From Paenibacillus_E sp042676385 (lineage in GTDB: Bacteria > Bacillota > Bacilli > Paenibacillales > NBRC-103111), in assembly GCF_042676385.1 (NCBI RefSeq), contig NZ_JBHTHA010000044.1:130445-194444 (forward strand): DNA of 64,000 nt, in the 5' to 3' direction. This document shows positions 49,308-57,802 of the stretch, in pieces. Within the stretch, counting starts at the first letter, position 1; every line of letters begins with the position of its first letter. The notes below the pieces were generated by a model. It was not told where the DNA came from. It ran no database searches and saw only the letters and a list, made by a program, of their open reading frames with translations. The position numbers and the translations under genes are program-made.

Positions 49308-50480
49308 TTATTCGGATGTGTTCAACGAAGGAGCCGGAACCGGAACCGGAACCGGGGCGGGTAAAGGCTTCGAGCCGGCTGATTTTTTCTTTTTCCGGCG
49401 TGCGCGAGCTTTTAGCTGCCAGATGGTAAGGCCTGTAATCATCAGGAAAAGCGGCATCATGCCGATGATGAAGCTTAAATATTTAACAGGCTCGCCGCCC
49501 CATGTCGCAAAATGCAGTCCTCTTCTCCAAGCTGTGTACAAATTCATGCCTGCAAAAGGATTTGTGTGGCCAAGGATTTGTCCGGTATAAGGATCTTCAT
49601 AAACCGTTATATTGCCTAACCCGGTTGGACTGTAGCCTTCCTTCATAACTAGTTGGTACGTTTGATCGGGCTTTAAGGGAAATTGGATACGCATCAATTG
49701 TGCGGTTGGAAATTCCTCTTGAGCATTCTGTACGATCTTTTCCAGAGAAAGAAGCTCAGATTGGCTTGTTTTCGTTTTGCTCCAACTGCTCGGAACTTCA
49801 ACCCGTGTAGAAACACCAAACCATCCGAATATGTACTTGTCCAATTGAAAAGCCGTACCGCTTACAGCGAAGACGAGTAGAAAGGGAATCGTGATGATCC
49901 CGACGATCTTATGCATGCCTTGATTTATAATCAGCTTGCCTTTGTTCCGAATCATCCGAAGACCGGAGGCGAATTTCTTAAGACCGGGCCACCATAAATA
50001 GGCACCCGTAAGTAAAATCAAAATCAACCCTAAGCCCATGCAGCCGGCGATTATGGAAGCTTTAGGCTTCCCAAGCAAGTCACCGACAAGCAAGTAGCGG
50101 TGTAATTGGAGCACTTTGGTAAAAAAGAGATTGCGCTCGGGTCCGGCCAGTCCCAGAACATCCCCATTACCGGGGTTCACATAGACGGTATGCGTGGATG
50201 CTTTGCCATCGATTTCTTTCGTAACACGAACGTGATAAAGGCCGTCTTCACCAGGCATGTCCAAGCGGTCGGCTTTGAACCCGGGGTAAGCCTGCTCGGC
50301 ATTTTGCCGGATGGTATGTATGGGGGTATTGCCTGGAGTTGCATGATAGAGCTGCGGATAAATGAGCTTCTCAATATCCGCTTGAACGACTAGCAGGCTG
50401 CCGGTCGTGCATATGGAGACAATGAATATTCCCAAAAATAAGCTTAACAAAAGATGTAGTTTTAATATGGACCTGCGCAC
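49308..50480 (-). CDS. PepSY-domain membrane protein, Fur-controlled
   Basis: 390 residues of the PepSY_TM (iron-regulated membrane protein, PiuB-like) family. An N-terminal helix LHLLLSLFLGIFIVSICTTG, a PepSY extracellular domain, a conserved LQLHRYLLVGDLLGK segment with further helices, and a C-terminal helix LSFIIGMMPLFLMITGLTIW before a basic and Pro/Val tail of repeated PVP-like dipeptides. Family members are thought to act in siderophore-iron reduction or uptake. Two Fur-box-like palindromes upstream support iron control. Confidence 0.87.
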   Translation of the reverse strand: MRRSILKLHLLLSLFLGIFIVSICTTGSLLVVQADIEKLIYPQLYHATPGNTPIHTIRQNAEQAYPGFKADRLDMPGEDGLYHVRVTKEIDGKASTHTVYVNPGNGDVLGLAGPERNLFFTKVLQLHRYLLVGDLLGKPKASIIAGCMGLGLILILLTGAYLWWPGLKKFASGLRMIRNKGKLIINQGMHKIVGIITIPFLLVFAVSGTAFQLDKYIFGWFGVSTRVEVPSSWSKTKTSQSELLSLEKIVQNAQEEFPTAQLMRIQFPLKPDQTYQLVMKEGYSPTGLGNITVYEDPYTGQILGHTNPFAGMNLYTAWRRGLHFATWGGEPVKYLSFIIGMMPLFLMITGLTIWQLKARARRKKKKSAGSKPLPAPVPVPVPAPSLNTSE

Positions 50481-50503
50481 GAAGGATTCCTCCTAAAATA
50501 TGT

Positions 50504-50518
50504 TGATAATGATTATCA
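50504..50518. promoter_or_regulatory. Fur box 1
   Basis: TGATAATGATTATCA is a perfect 15-bp palindrome and matches the Bacillus Fur 7-1-7 consensus (TGATAATnATTATCA). It lies 24 bases before the ATG of the PepSY gene. Confidence 0.88.
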
Positions 50519-50540
50519 GTTTCAACGTTCACGAATCAAA

Positions 50541-50561
50541 TGATATTAATTCTCATTATCA
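50541..50561. promoter_or_regulatory. Fur box 2
   Basis: TGATATTAATTCTCATTATCA is a second, less perfect Fur-like site 22 bases farther upstream (read on the minus strand it starts TGATAATGAGAATT). Confidence 0.65.
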
Positions 50562-50715
50562 ATGTCAACAATTTTTTTCAGGGACGTTTTCATAAGTCGA
50601 TTTTGTTTAGAGACTTCGTTATTCCGTCTCTTTCATGGCATGATGGACAAAGTTGTATTACAATATAATTAATTCATCCATACAGCATCTATTTCTTGGA
50701 AGGGAGTTTTTTGCT

Positions 50716-51729
50716 TTGAGATATACGACTTTCGGCAAATCGGGCTATAAGGTATCCTCATTGGGATTCGGAGCCATGAACCTTCCGGGTGTGCCGCTTG
50801 AACAAGCCAGAGAAGCGCTCAATTATGCCTTGGATCACGGCATTAATTATATAGACACCGCAGCGGCCTATCGAAACAGCGAGGAGATTATCGGCGAGTG
50901 CATCTCTCATCGCAGAGATGAATATTTCTTGGCAACGAAGACAGGAGCTAGGGATTACGAAACTGCAAAATCAGAGATCAATCGCAGCCTCACGCGAATG
51001 AAGACGGATCATGTAGACCTGCTGCAAATTCACTACGTGAACTATGTGCATGAATTTAAAAAGATTATGGGCGAGGGCGGTGCGTATGAGGCCGCACTGG
51101 AAGCGCAGCGCGAAGGCAAGGTCAGATTCATCGGAATATCGGGCCACCGTCCGGATTTGTTGGCTAAATGGATCGCCAAGGGACAGTTCTCGCAAATTCT
51201 GTTTCATTTGAATTTGGCGCAGCCTTTTGCACTGGACGAGCTCATTCCGAAAGCAACGGAGATGGACCTGATGAAGGTGGCGATGAAGCCCCTGTCCGGC
51301 GGTTTTATCCAACCAGTCGACCGGGCGATCCGTTACCCGTACAGCCAAGACGTACACGTTACTATATCTGGGATGGTAAGTGTAAAAGAAGTGCAGGAGA
51401 ATTTGGCTGCGCAAGAGAAGCAAGTGGGCAGCGAAGAGCGCCAAGAGCTGGAGCAGCTGGCCATCGAGTTGGGACAGCACGATTGCAGACGCTGCAACTA
51501 CTGCTCATGTCCTCTAGAGATTTCGATTCCCGATGTGATGATCTCAAGCAAGTTCCGCGAAAAGTTCGGGTTATTGCCGAAAGGCGATGGATTTTTCCAG
51601 AGACAGAAGGAAAGAATAATGGGTTGTGCCGATTACGAGCCTTGCAAAGAAAAACCGCTTTGCGAGGATAAATGTCCTTATCACCTGCCGATGCAGCAGG
51701 TTGTGCAGAAGGCGGCTTCGTTCTATTAA
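50716..51729 (+). CDS. Aldo/keto reductase with C-terminal iron-sulfur motif
   Basis: About 337 residues. TIM-barrel aldo/keto reductase with FGKSGYKVSSLGFGAM at the start, NYIDTAAAY (catalytic Asp and Tyr), the lysine in FLATKTG, and the histidine in LLQIHYV. The C-terminus adds CRRCNYCSCP and CADYEPCKEKPLCEDKCP, cysteine patterns of ferredoxin-like 4Fe-4S sites found in a subgroup of these enzymes. Start TTG 50716 after GGAAGGGAG. It may form an operon with pepA 21 bases downstream. The substrate is unknown. Confidence 0.86.
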   Translation: MRYTTFGKSGYKVSSLGFGAMNLPGVPLEQAREALNYALDHGINYIDTAAAYRNSEEIIGECISHRRDEYFLATKTGARDYETAKSEINRSLTRMKTDHVDLLQIHYVNYVHEFKKIMGEGGAYEAALEAQREGKVRFIGISGHRPDLLAKWIAKGQFSQILFHLNLAQPFALDELIPKATEMDLMKVAMKPLSGGFIQPVDRAIRYPYSQDVHVTISGMVSVKEVQENLAAQEKQVGSEERQELEQLAIELGQHDCRRCNYCSCPLEISIPDVMISSKFREKFGLLPKGDGFFQRQKERIMGCADYEPCKEKPLCEDKCPYHLPMQQVVQKAASFY

Positions 51730-51750
51730 ATAACAGCAAGGGGATTTGGC

Positions 51751-53262
51751 ATGTTTGAGAAGATTACGGAAATCACGACGGGAACGTTTACGTCGTATAT
51801 GGATAATCCAAGCGGGGCAGACGCCATCGTCGTCTGCCTAAGCGAGTCTGAGCTGCGGCAGGACGGCCTCCTCGGCCAGCCGCAGCTTGACGCTGCCCTT
51901 CAGCGCCTGAGCGCGAAGGGCATATTCACGGGCGCCGCGGGCGAGCTCGAGGCGCTGCCCACGCACGGGCTGCTGCCGTACGCGTACGTGCTCGTGGCGG
52001 GGCTCGGCCCCGCCGCCTCACGCGATACGCTGCGCGCAGCCGCGGTCTATGCAGCGCGCGAGGCGCTCGCGCTGCGGCTCGAACGCTTGGCGCTGAAGCT
52101 GCCAAGCGGCATCGCCAGCCGGTCAGCCGTCACGGCGCTGACCGAAGGGCTGCTGCTCGGTACGTACCGCATCGCGTCGTACCGGAAAGACGAGCCGGCG
52201 CGCGCGGAGCTGCGCCGGGCGGTGCTGCTCACAGAAGCGGCTGCGGACGCAGCGCTTCTGGAGCAGGCGATCGCCACCGCGCAGGCGGTGGCGGAGGGCA
52301 CGAACTATGCCCGGGATCTGACGAATCTCCCGGCCAACAGGCTTGTTCCGGCTTCCTTCGCGGAGGAAGCCGTCAAGCTCGCCCAGCACCACGGCTTCGC
52401 CTGTGAAGTGCTGGACGAGCACGAGATCGCCGCCCGCGGGATGGGCGGCCTCACTGCGGTTGGCGGCGGCAGCGCCAACCCGCCGCGCATGATCACCCTG
52501 CAGTATAAGGGTGATCCAGATTCCGCCGACGTGCTGGGCCTTGTCGGCAAGGGCGTCACTTTCGATACCGGCGGCATCTCCATGAAAGAACCCGAAGGCA
52601 TGGAAGAAATGATCAGCGACATGGGCGGGGCGGCAACCATTCTTGGCGCGCTGCACATCGTTGGGGAACTGAAACCGAAGGTGAATCTGACCGTGGTCAT
52701 TCCGGCAGCGGAAAACATGACATCCGGTTCGGCTTACCGCCCTGGCGATGTCGTGACCTTGCTGAGCGGTCATACCGTAGAAGTACTGAATACGGATGCG
52801 GAAGGCCGCATTATTTTGGCCGAAGGCGTCACGTATGCGAAGCAATTGGGCGCGAACCGGATCATTGACGTCGCCACGCTCACAGGAGCGATTCTGATTT
52901 CCTTCGCCGATGTGGCGACAGGCGCCATCACCAACAACGATCAGTTCTTGAAACCGCTGCTCTACGCTGCAGAGCAAGCGGGCGAAAAAGTATGGCAGCT
53001 GCCGAACTATCCGGAATATCGTGCCATGCTGAAGAGCGATGTCGCCGACGTCAAGAATTCGACCGGAGCCAACCGCTGGGCCGGCGCTATTACAGCCGGT
53101 TTGTTCATTGGCTTTTTCGCGGAAGAGACGCCGTGGATTCATTTGGACACAGGCGGCACCGCATGGTTGTGGTCGGAGAAAGGCACCGAGCCAAAAGGCG
53201 GTACTGGCGTCATTGTACGTACGTTAGCCGCCTATGTATGCGGGAAATCCATATACGAGTAA
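51751..53262 (+). CDS. pepA: Leucyl aminopeptidase (M17 family)
   Basis: 503-residue cytosolic aminopeptidase with two catalytic metal ions, hydrolysing N-terminal residues from peptides. The variable N-domain is followed by the M17 catalytic domain: GKGVTFDTGGISMK, SDMGGAATILGAL, and the signature NTDAEGRIILAEG from residue 348. DNA between about 51830 and 52480, coding the N-domain, is much more GC-rich than the rest. Followed by a tight terminator. Confidence 0.94.
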   Translation: MFEKITEITTGTFTSYMDNPSGADAIVVCLSESELRQDGLLGQPQLDAALQRLSAKGIFTGAAGELEALPTHGLLPYAYVLVAGLGPAASRDTLRAAAVYAAREALALRLERLALKLPSGIASRSAVTALTEGLLLGTYRIASYRKDEPARAELRRAVLLTEAAADAALLEQAIATAQAVAEGTNYARDLTNLPANRLVPASFAEEAVKLAQHHGFACEVLDEHEIAARGMGGLTAVGGGSANPPRMITLQYKGDPDSADVLGLVGKGVTFDTGGISMKEPEGMEEMISDMGGAATILGALHIVGELKPKVNLTVVIPAAENMTSGSAYRPGDVVTLLSGHTVEVLNTDAEGRIILAEGVTYAKQLGANRIIDVATLTGAILISFADVATGAITNNDQFLKPLLYAAEQAGEKVWQLPNYPEYRAMLKSDVADVKNSTGANRWAGAITAGLFIGFFAEETPWIHLDTGGTAWLWSEKGTEPKGGTGVIVRTLAAYVCGKSIYE

Positions 53263-53263
53263 G

Positions 53264-53293
53264 AAAAAAAGTCACCCTAAGGGTGACTTTTTC
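53264..53293. terminator. Bidirectional terminator after pepA
   Basis: GTCACCC-TAA-GGGTGAC at 53271-53287 with A residues on the left and T residues on the right. It serves pepA and the convergent gene. Confidence 0.85.
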
Positions 53294-53851
53294 TCATGCG
53301 CCGATGCTTCGGCCTCGCGCGGCAGTCTTTGCTTGCGGCAAATGCAGCAATTCACTCAGGTCCGCCATCCGGATAACCAGACGGTTAATTTCATTCGTCG
53401 TATAAGAAAGCTGCTCGGTTCGTTGCTCAAGCTGAGGGAGGGAGATGCCGATCCAGTTCTTTTTACGCGAATATACACTTAAATCATATTTCAGAACAGT
53501 TATCGAGGCCGCATAAGGATCCGGCTTCACATAAACGTCTTTCATGATGTCATCGACATTGAAAAAGAGCTTCGCACGATTCCATTTGACATATCCGGGT
53601 TCAAACAGAATGACAAGCAGGTCGGAATCCGCCGCTTCACTGCCTTCCATCGTAATCAAACGGACAGAGCCCTTAGCCTGATTCGGCTTGATGAACTGGT
53701 TAGATCGAATATCCGGAAGAAAAAGTACGATGGGAATCGGGCACACACTGGCAATATACAAATAAGTGGTTGACTGAAACACAAGGGAGAGTACAATAAA
53801 AGTCAAAAAGAGAAATAGGCTGATAAGAAGTCCAAACTTGTTTGATTTCAT
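53294..53851 (-). CDS. Hypothetical membrane-anchored protein
   Basis: 185 residues. Two adjacent hydrophobic segments at the N-terminus (LLISLFLFLTFIVLSLVF, YLYIASVCPIPIVLFL) are followed by a soluble domain with mixed beta pattern (RLITMEGSE, DLLVILFEPGYVKW, ITVLKYDLSVYSRKKNW) and a C-terminal helix with LSYTTNEINRLVIRMADLSELL. It resembles the general shape of small PH-like membrane proteins, but I do not recognise a family. The ribosome binding site is weak. It converges on pepA. Confidence 0.6.
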   Translation of the reverse strand: MKSNKFGLLISLFLFLTFIVLSLVFQSTTYLYIASVCPIPIVLFLPDIRSNQFIKPNQAKGSVRLITMEGSEAADSDLLVILFEPGYVKWNRAKLFFNVDDIMKDVYVKPDPYAASITVLKYDLSVYSRKKNWIGISLPQLEQRTEQLSYTTNEINRLVIRMADLSELLHLPQAKTAARGRSIGA

Positions 53852-53979
53852 AACAATTCGATAATCCCGCCTGACATGATAGATTAGGTAGACAGCACTA
53901 TTTTAACATAAGCGGACTGCAGATTGTAAGCTGTAAGATCAGCCATTTGACATAAGTCGAGGACAGAGGAGCTTTTTTG

Positions 53980-55275
53980 ATGAAATATCTGGATAAATGG
54001 CGAAAATCTAGAAGAAAACGATCACCAAACCGGAGACATTTGATCGTTGCTACCATGGAAGGCTTTCCTGCAGTAATCATATTTCAGCTGTTAGGTGGCC
54101 CTTTTCTTACAGGCTATTTACTTTACTTGGGTGCAACTTCGACAGAAATCGGTTTTGTTCTGGCCATTACGACTGTTGTCAATATCATTCAGATTCTAAT
54201 GGCGGTCGTCATGCAAAAATTTAGCAACCGCAAACTCATGCTGCTTATTTTCGGTTCCATGCACAGATTGATTTGGCCTGCTGTCGGATTCATTCCCTTT
54301 CTTTTCCAAAAAGATCTTTGGGTGGCCATGTATATGGTGCTTTATACCGTCGCTCATTTGGGGAATGCCGCTGGCGGGGTCGTATGGACTTCATTAATTA
54401 GCGATGCGGTCCCGGCGCCGGTTCGCGGCCGATATTTTGGCATTCGCAATACGATTCTTGGCGGTGTAAGCTCATTGGCACTTTTTATCGGGGGACAAAT
54501 TTTGGACCGATTTCCCGGAGGCCAAGGATTCCAGTATTTATTCATCATCTGCGGCTTTTGCGCAGTCCTCAATGTGATCGCTTACTGTCTATATCCGAAT
54601 CCGCCTTTTGTCCCTTCGACCGAAACGAATCCGCTTGGGATGATTGGCAAGCCGCTCAAAGATCGCGTTTTTCTCAAAGCGGTACTCTTTCTCGCGGTGT
54701 GGTTGTTCGTACAGGGGCTGACGGTACCGTTATTTTCCTATGTCATGCTTAAACTGATGCATATCAACTATGAAACGGTATCGCTAATCACCGTTGTCCA
54801 TACCCTCGTTATGATGGGCAGTTATTATATGTGGGGCATATTGAATGCTCGTTATAGCGCACAGACTCTGCTATTATGGTCACTTCCTATTATCGCATCC
54901 GCTTGCCTGCTGTGGGGAACGTTGATTGTGCTTCCATCGCTGGTTGTGCTTTACGCCGTTCATATTGTTCTGGGCATCGGGCTTGGAGGCTTCAACCAAA
55001 TGGTGTTTGCTTTTACGATTGGCGATACCCCGAAAAGTGAACGTCCGATGTATATCGCCACTTATTCGGCACTGACCGGCTTTGCCGCATTCCTCGGACC
55101 CATCGTCGGCGGTAAGATTTATGCGCTTATTATTGAAGCGCCAATGTGGGTGCAGGTTTACGGTTTCTCAACGTTAATAGGCATGATATTGCTCTTGCTA
55201 GGCTTATTGGTAGGAAGACTCGTTTTAGGTCATAAGGCGGCTAAGGATGCAAGAACGCAAGCTTTGTCCGGCTGA
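53980..55275 (+). CDS. MFS transporter
   Basis: About 431 residues with twelve predicted helices in two halves. The loop between helices 2 and 3 and the NPLGMIGKPLKDRVFLK central loop are as in the major facilitator superfamily. A basic N-terminus precedes helix 1. Start ATG 53980, 8 bases after AGAGGAG; an in-frame TTG one codon upstream is less likely. It probably forms an operon with the Gfo/Idh oxidoreductase (25-base gap) and the WYL regulator (27-base gap), so a sugar or polyol substrate is a reasonable guess. Confidence 0.85.
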   Translation: MKYLDKWRKSRRKRSPNRRHLIVATMEGFPAVIIFQLLGGPFLTGYLLYLGATSTEIGFVLAITTVVNIIQILMAVVMQKFSNRKLMLLIFGSMHRLIWPAVGFIPFLFQKDLWVAMYMVLYTVAHLGNAAGGVVWTSLISDAVPAPVRGRYFGIRNTILGGVSSLALFIGGQILDRFPGGQGFQYLFIICGFCAVLNVIAYCLYPNPPFVPSTETNPLGMIGKPLKDRVFLKAVLFLAVWLFVQGLTVPLFSYVMLKLMHINYETVSLITVVHTLVMMGSYYMWGILNARYSAQTLLLWSLPIIASACLLWGTLIVLPSLVVLYAVHIVLGIGLGGFNQMVFAFTIGDTPKSERPMYIATYSALTGFAAFLGPIVGGKIYALIIEAPMWVQVYGFSTLIGMILLLLGLLVGRLVLGHKAAKDARTQALSG

Positions 55276-55300
55276 ACATTCAAATTGAGGAGAGAAAACG

Positions 55301-56224
55301 ATGAGCAAGCAAAGAATCGGATTAATCGGACTGGGAGATATTGCGCAAAAAGTGTACCTGCCGCTTTTATCGGCAAACGAGCAAGTAGAAATCGTTGGTC
55401 TTATGAGCAGATCGCCGGAAACGGTGGAACGGATGAAGGCCAAGTATCGCGTGCCTTTTGGAACGACAAATTTGAATGAGCTGCTGGATCAAGAGGTTGA
55501 CGCTGTATTTGTCCATAGCCCGACACCGACACATTACGAAGCAGCTATGATAAGCATGGAGAGAGGCGTAGCTGTTTATGTGGACAAGCCGTTGTCCTAT
55601 CAGTGGGAACAATCCGTAGAAATGGCCTCTTTTGCGGAGCAGAAGGGCGTTTTGCTAGCTGCCGGATTTAACCGCAGGTTTGCGCCGCTTTATTTGGAAG
55701 CGAAACAGTGGCTGAAAGACGCAGGGGGCTTCGATTGGTGCTCGGCGGTCAAACATCGAATCAAGCAGCAAGGCCATAGCGCCAAAGAAACGCTTCACGA
55801 CGATCTCATTCATATGCTGGATTTGCTATTATGGCTCGGAGAGAGTCCTTATGATGTGAAAACCTTCCATCAGCAGCTGGATCGTGAAGGTAAACTGCTG
55901 CATGCTTCGGGGACATTGGGTTTCGGGGATGCCATCGGCACCTATAGTATGGTCAGGCTTGCTGGCGCGGACTTGGAGAAGGTGGAGCTGCATGGCAGTG
56001 GCCGTTCCGTAGAAATTACGAATTTGGAATCCGCTTTGTTCTATGAAAAGGGAGCGATGCCGCGGCAACGCGCCTTTGGCAGCTGGGACACCGTGCTGGA
56101 GCGAAGAGGTTTTGCCGGCGTTGTACAGCACTTTTTAGATAGCTTGAAAGACCCGGAAGGATGCAGCATCCGCGCTGATCTTGTGCTGGATTCTCATCAG
56201 TTGGTCGAGCGTCTATCCTTATAA
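55301..56224 (+). CDS. Gfo/Idh/MocA-family oxidoreductase
   Basis: 307 residues. Rossmann domain IGLIGLGDIAQKVYLPLL at the start, VHSPTPTHYEAA and DKPLSYQ (the conserved EKP-type lysine), then the alpha/beta C-domain with DDLIHMLDLLLWL. These NAD(P)-dependent enzymes oxidise or reduce sugars, inositols or related compounds; the substrate is not visible. TTGAGGAGAG lies before the ATG. Between the MFS and the WYL regulator genes. Confidence 0.87.
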   Translation: MSKQRIGLIGLGDIAQKVYLPLLSANEQVEIVGLMSRSPETVERMKAKYRVPFGTTNLNELLDQEVDAVFVHSPTPTHYEAAMISMERGVAVYVDKPLSYQWEQSVEMASFAEQKGVLLAAGFNRRFAPLYLEAKQWLKDAGGFDWCSAVKHRIKQQGHSAKETLHDDLIHMLDLLLWLGESPYDVKTFHQQLDREGKLLHASGTLGFGDAIGTYSMVRLAGADLEKVELHGSGRSVEITNLESALFYEKGAMPRQRAFGSWDTVLERRGFAGVVQHFLDSLKDPEGCSIRADLVLDSHQLVERLSL

Positions 56225-56251
56225 ACTTTCGCCAGGAAGGAGCCGATTCCG

Positions 56252-57226
56252 ATGTCCAAGGCGGATAACATGCTTTCCATTCTATGGCTGTTAAAATCGC
56301 GAAAGCGAATGACGGCTAAGCAATTAGCCGAGAAGCTGGAGATGAACATCCGTACGGTATACCGCTACATCGACGCCTTGTGCGCGAGCGGTGTCCCTAT
56401 CGTATCTGATTCAGGCCACAATGGCGGGTACAGTCTTTTAGGGCAATTTAATGAAGCTCCGCTCGTCTTTGACCTGGATGAACAGAAAGCGCTTATTCAT
56501 GCAGCCCAATTTGCTCAAGAGGCCGGTTATCCTTACGGTGAGAAGTTGGATCAAGCTATAGCTAAGCTCAAAATGTATACGAACCAAGAGCAGCTTCGCC
56601 AAATCAACCTGCATGAAAAAGGACTGGATGTCATTCTCCCGCAAGCCGATGCCGCACAAGTATCCGTGCTGCAAGAAGTCGAGGTTGCGGTTGCTCAGAG
56701 CCGGACCCTGCATATCGATTATCAGAAAGGTTATGGCACATCGACGGAAGAGCGTCATTTGGATCCGTACGGACTAGTCAGTTGGAAAAGCAAATGGTAC
56801 GTCGTCGGTTATTGCCATCTCCGGGGCGAAGTTCGGAGTTTTCGGATAGATCGTATCCGGAGATTAACGACGACTGAAGAGGCATTTTTGAAACCGGTGG
56901 ATTTTTCAGCGCGGCAATTCCTACTATCCAAGTTATTACCCGCCAACGATAAGCCGGAGCAACTGATCTCCGTCAAAATAACCGGAAAAGAGCAGGCGCT
57001 TGATGATTTATGCGGTCATTGGTTTCTCATTCACGGGTTAATTGAGCGCTCGCGCTTGGAAGCTCATTTTAAGTTGGAAGAGCAGATTCTGCTGCACCGT
57101 CTTCCGTTCTTTCTTCTTAACTATGGAAGATCGATACAGATTATGGAGCCGGTAATGCTCAAACGAAGAATGGTGGAAATTACGAAAATTTTACATGAAC
57201 AATATGCGGCTCAGCTGGTTGACTGA
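56252..57226 (+). CDS. WYL-domain transcriptional regulator (YafY family)
   Basis: 324 residues. N-terminal HTH_11/DeoR-type helix-turn-helix (KSRKRMTAKQLAEKLEMNIR, TVYRYIDALCASGVPI) with a winged GGYSLLG turn, and a C-terminal WYL domain with SWKSKWYVVGYCHLRGEVR followed by RIDRIRRL. WYL proteins sense nucleic-acid or nucleotide ligands, or act as simple metabolic regulators. Third gene of the MFS-Gfo/Idh-WYL group and possibly its regulator. AAGGAG lies before the ATG. Confidence 0.88.
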   Translation: MSKADNMLSILWLLKSRKRMTAKQLAEKLEMNIRTVYRYIDALCASGVPIVSDSGHNGGYSLLGQFNEAPLVFDLDEQKALIHAAQFAQEAGYPYGEKLDQAIAKLKMYTNQEQLRQINLHEKGLDVILPQADAAQVSVLQEVEVAVAQSRTLHIDYQKGYGTSTEERHLDPYGLVSWKSKWYVVGYCHLRGEVRSFRIDRIRRLTTTEEAFLKPVDFSARQFLLSKLLPANDKPEQLISVKITGKEQALDDLCGHWFLIHGLIERSRLEAHFKLEEQILLHRLPFFLLNYGRSIQIMEPVMLKRRMVEITKILHEQYAAQLVD

Positions 57227-57304
57227 CCGTTCTTGTCAGTGAAGTTTGGTTAAGATGGAAGAAAGCTGTCACCACATTAACATAATGGAAAGAGGGAACG
57301 GATC

Positions 57305-57712
57305 ATGAATATGAGTTTTAATTTACTGCAAGTTCGTATATTGGTAGAGGATTTTCAGAAAAGTGCAGCTTTCTATCGAGACACCTTGGAATTGAAAGCG
57401 GATTGGTATGAGGAAAAGCAGCAGTACGCCTTGTTCAGCACGGGCGCTGCCCGCATTGAACTTTTATCCAGGAAAGCGATGGGAGATTCTATCGGGGAGG
57501 ACTTGGGAACGGGCACCCCGTATCAAACAAATTTCGTTTTAAACATCGAGGTTGACGATGTGGACGCATTCTACAATCGCATGCGTGACAAAGGCGTTGT
57601 CTTTGTAAAAGAGCCTTTCACCATACCGGAGTGGGGAGCGCGGCTCGCTCATTTTCGGGATGCAGACGGGACGTTAATCGAAGTGTATGAGGCAAAAAAG
57701 AAGAGTGAATAA
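57305..57712 (+). CDS. VOC-family (glyoxalase/bleomycin-resistance-like) protein
   Basis: 135 residues with two beta-alpha-beta-beta-beta modules: LLQVRILVEDFQKSAAFYRD, then FVLNIEVDDVDAFYNRM and WGARLAHFRDADGTLIEVYE. The metal-ligand glutamate near the C-terminus is present; the N-terminal module has Gln where glyoxalase I has His. Small-molecule binding or a lyase reaction is possible. GAGGG lies 8 bases before the ATG. Converges on gcvPB with a shared terminator. Confidence 0.82.
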   Translation: MNMSFNLLQVRILVEDFQKSAAFYRDTLELKADWYEEKQQYALFSTGAARIELLSRKAMGDSIGEDLGTGTPYQTNFVLNIEVDDVDAFYNRMRDKGVVFVKEPFTIPEWGARLAHFRDADGTLIEVYEAKKKSE

Positions 57713-57729
57713 GGGAAGATGATCAAATG

Positions 57730-57778
57730 AAAAACCACCGTTTCGGCTCGTTGTGAAGGAGCATGAACGGTGGTTTTT
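57730..57778. terminator. Bidirectional terminator
   Basis: AAAAACCACCGTT at 57730-57742 pairs perfectly with AACGGTGGTTTTT at 57766-57778, between the convergent VOC and gcvPB genes. Confidence 0.88.
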
Positions 57779-57802
57779 GGCGTACTTAGTGGAGTGGAGC
57801 AC

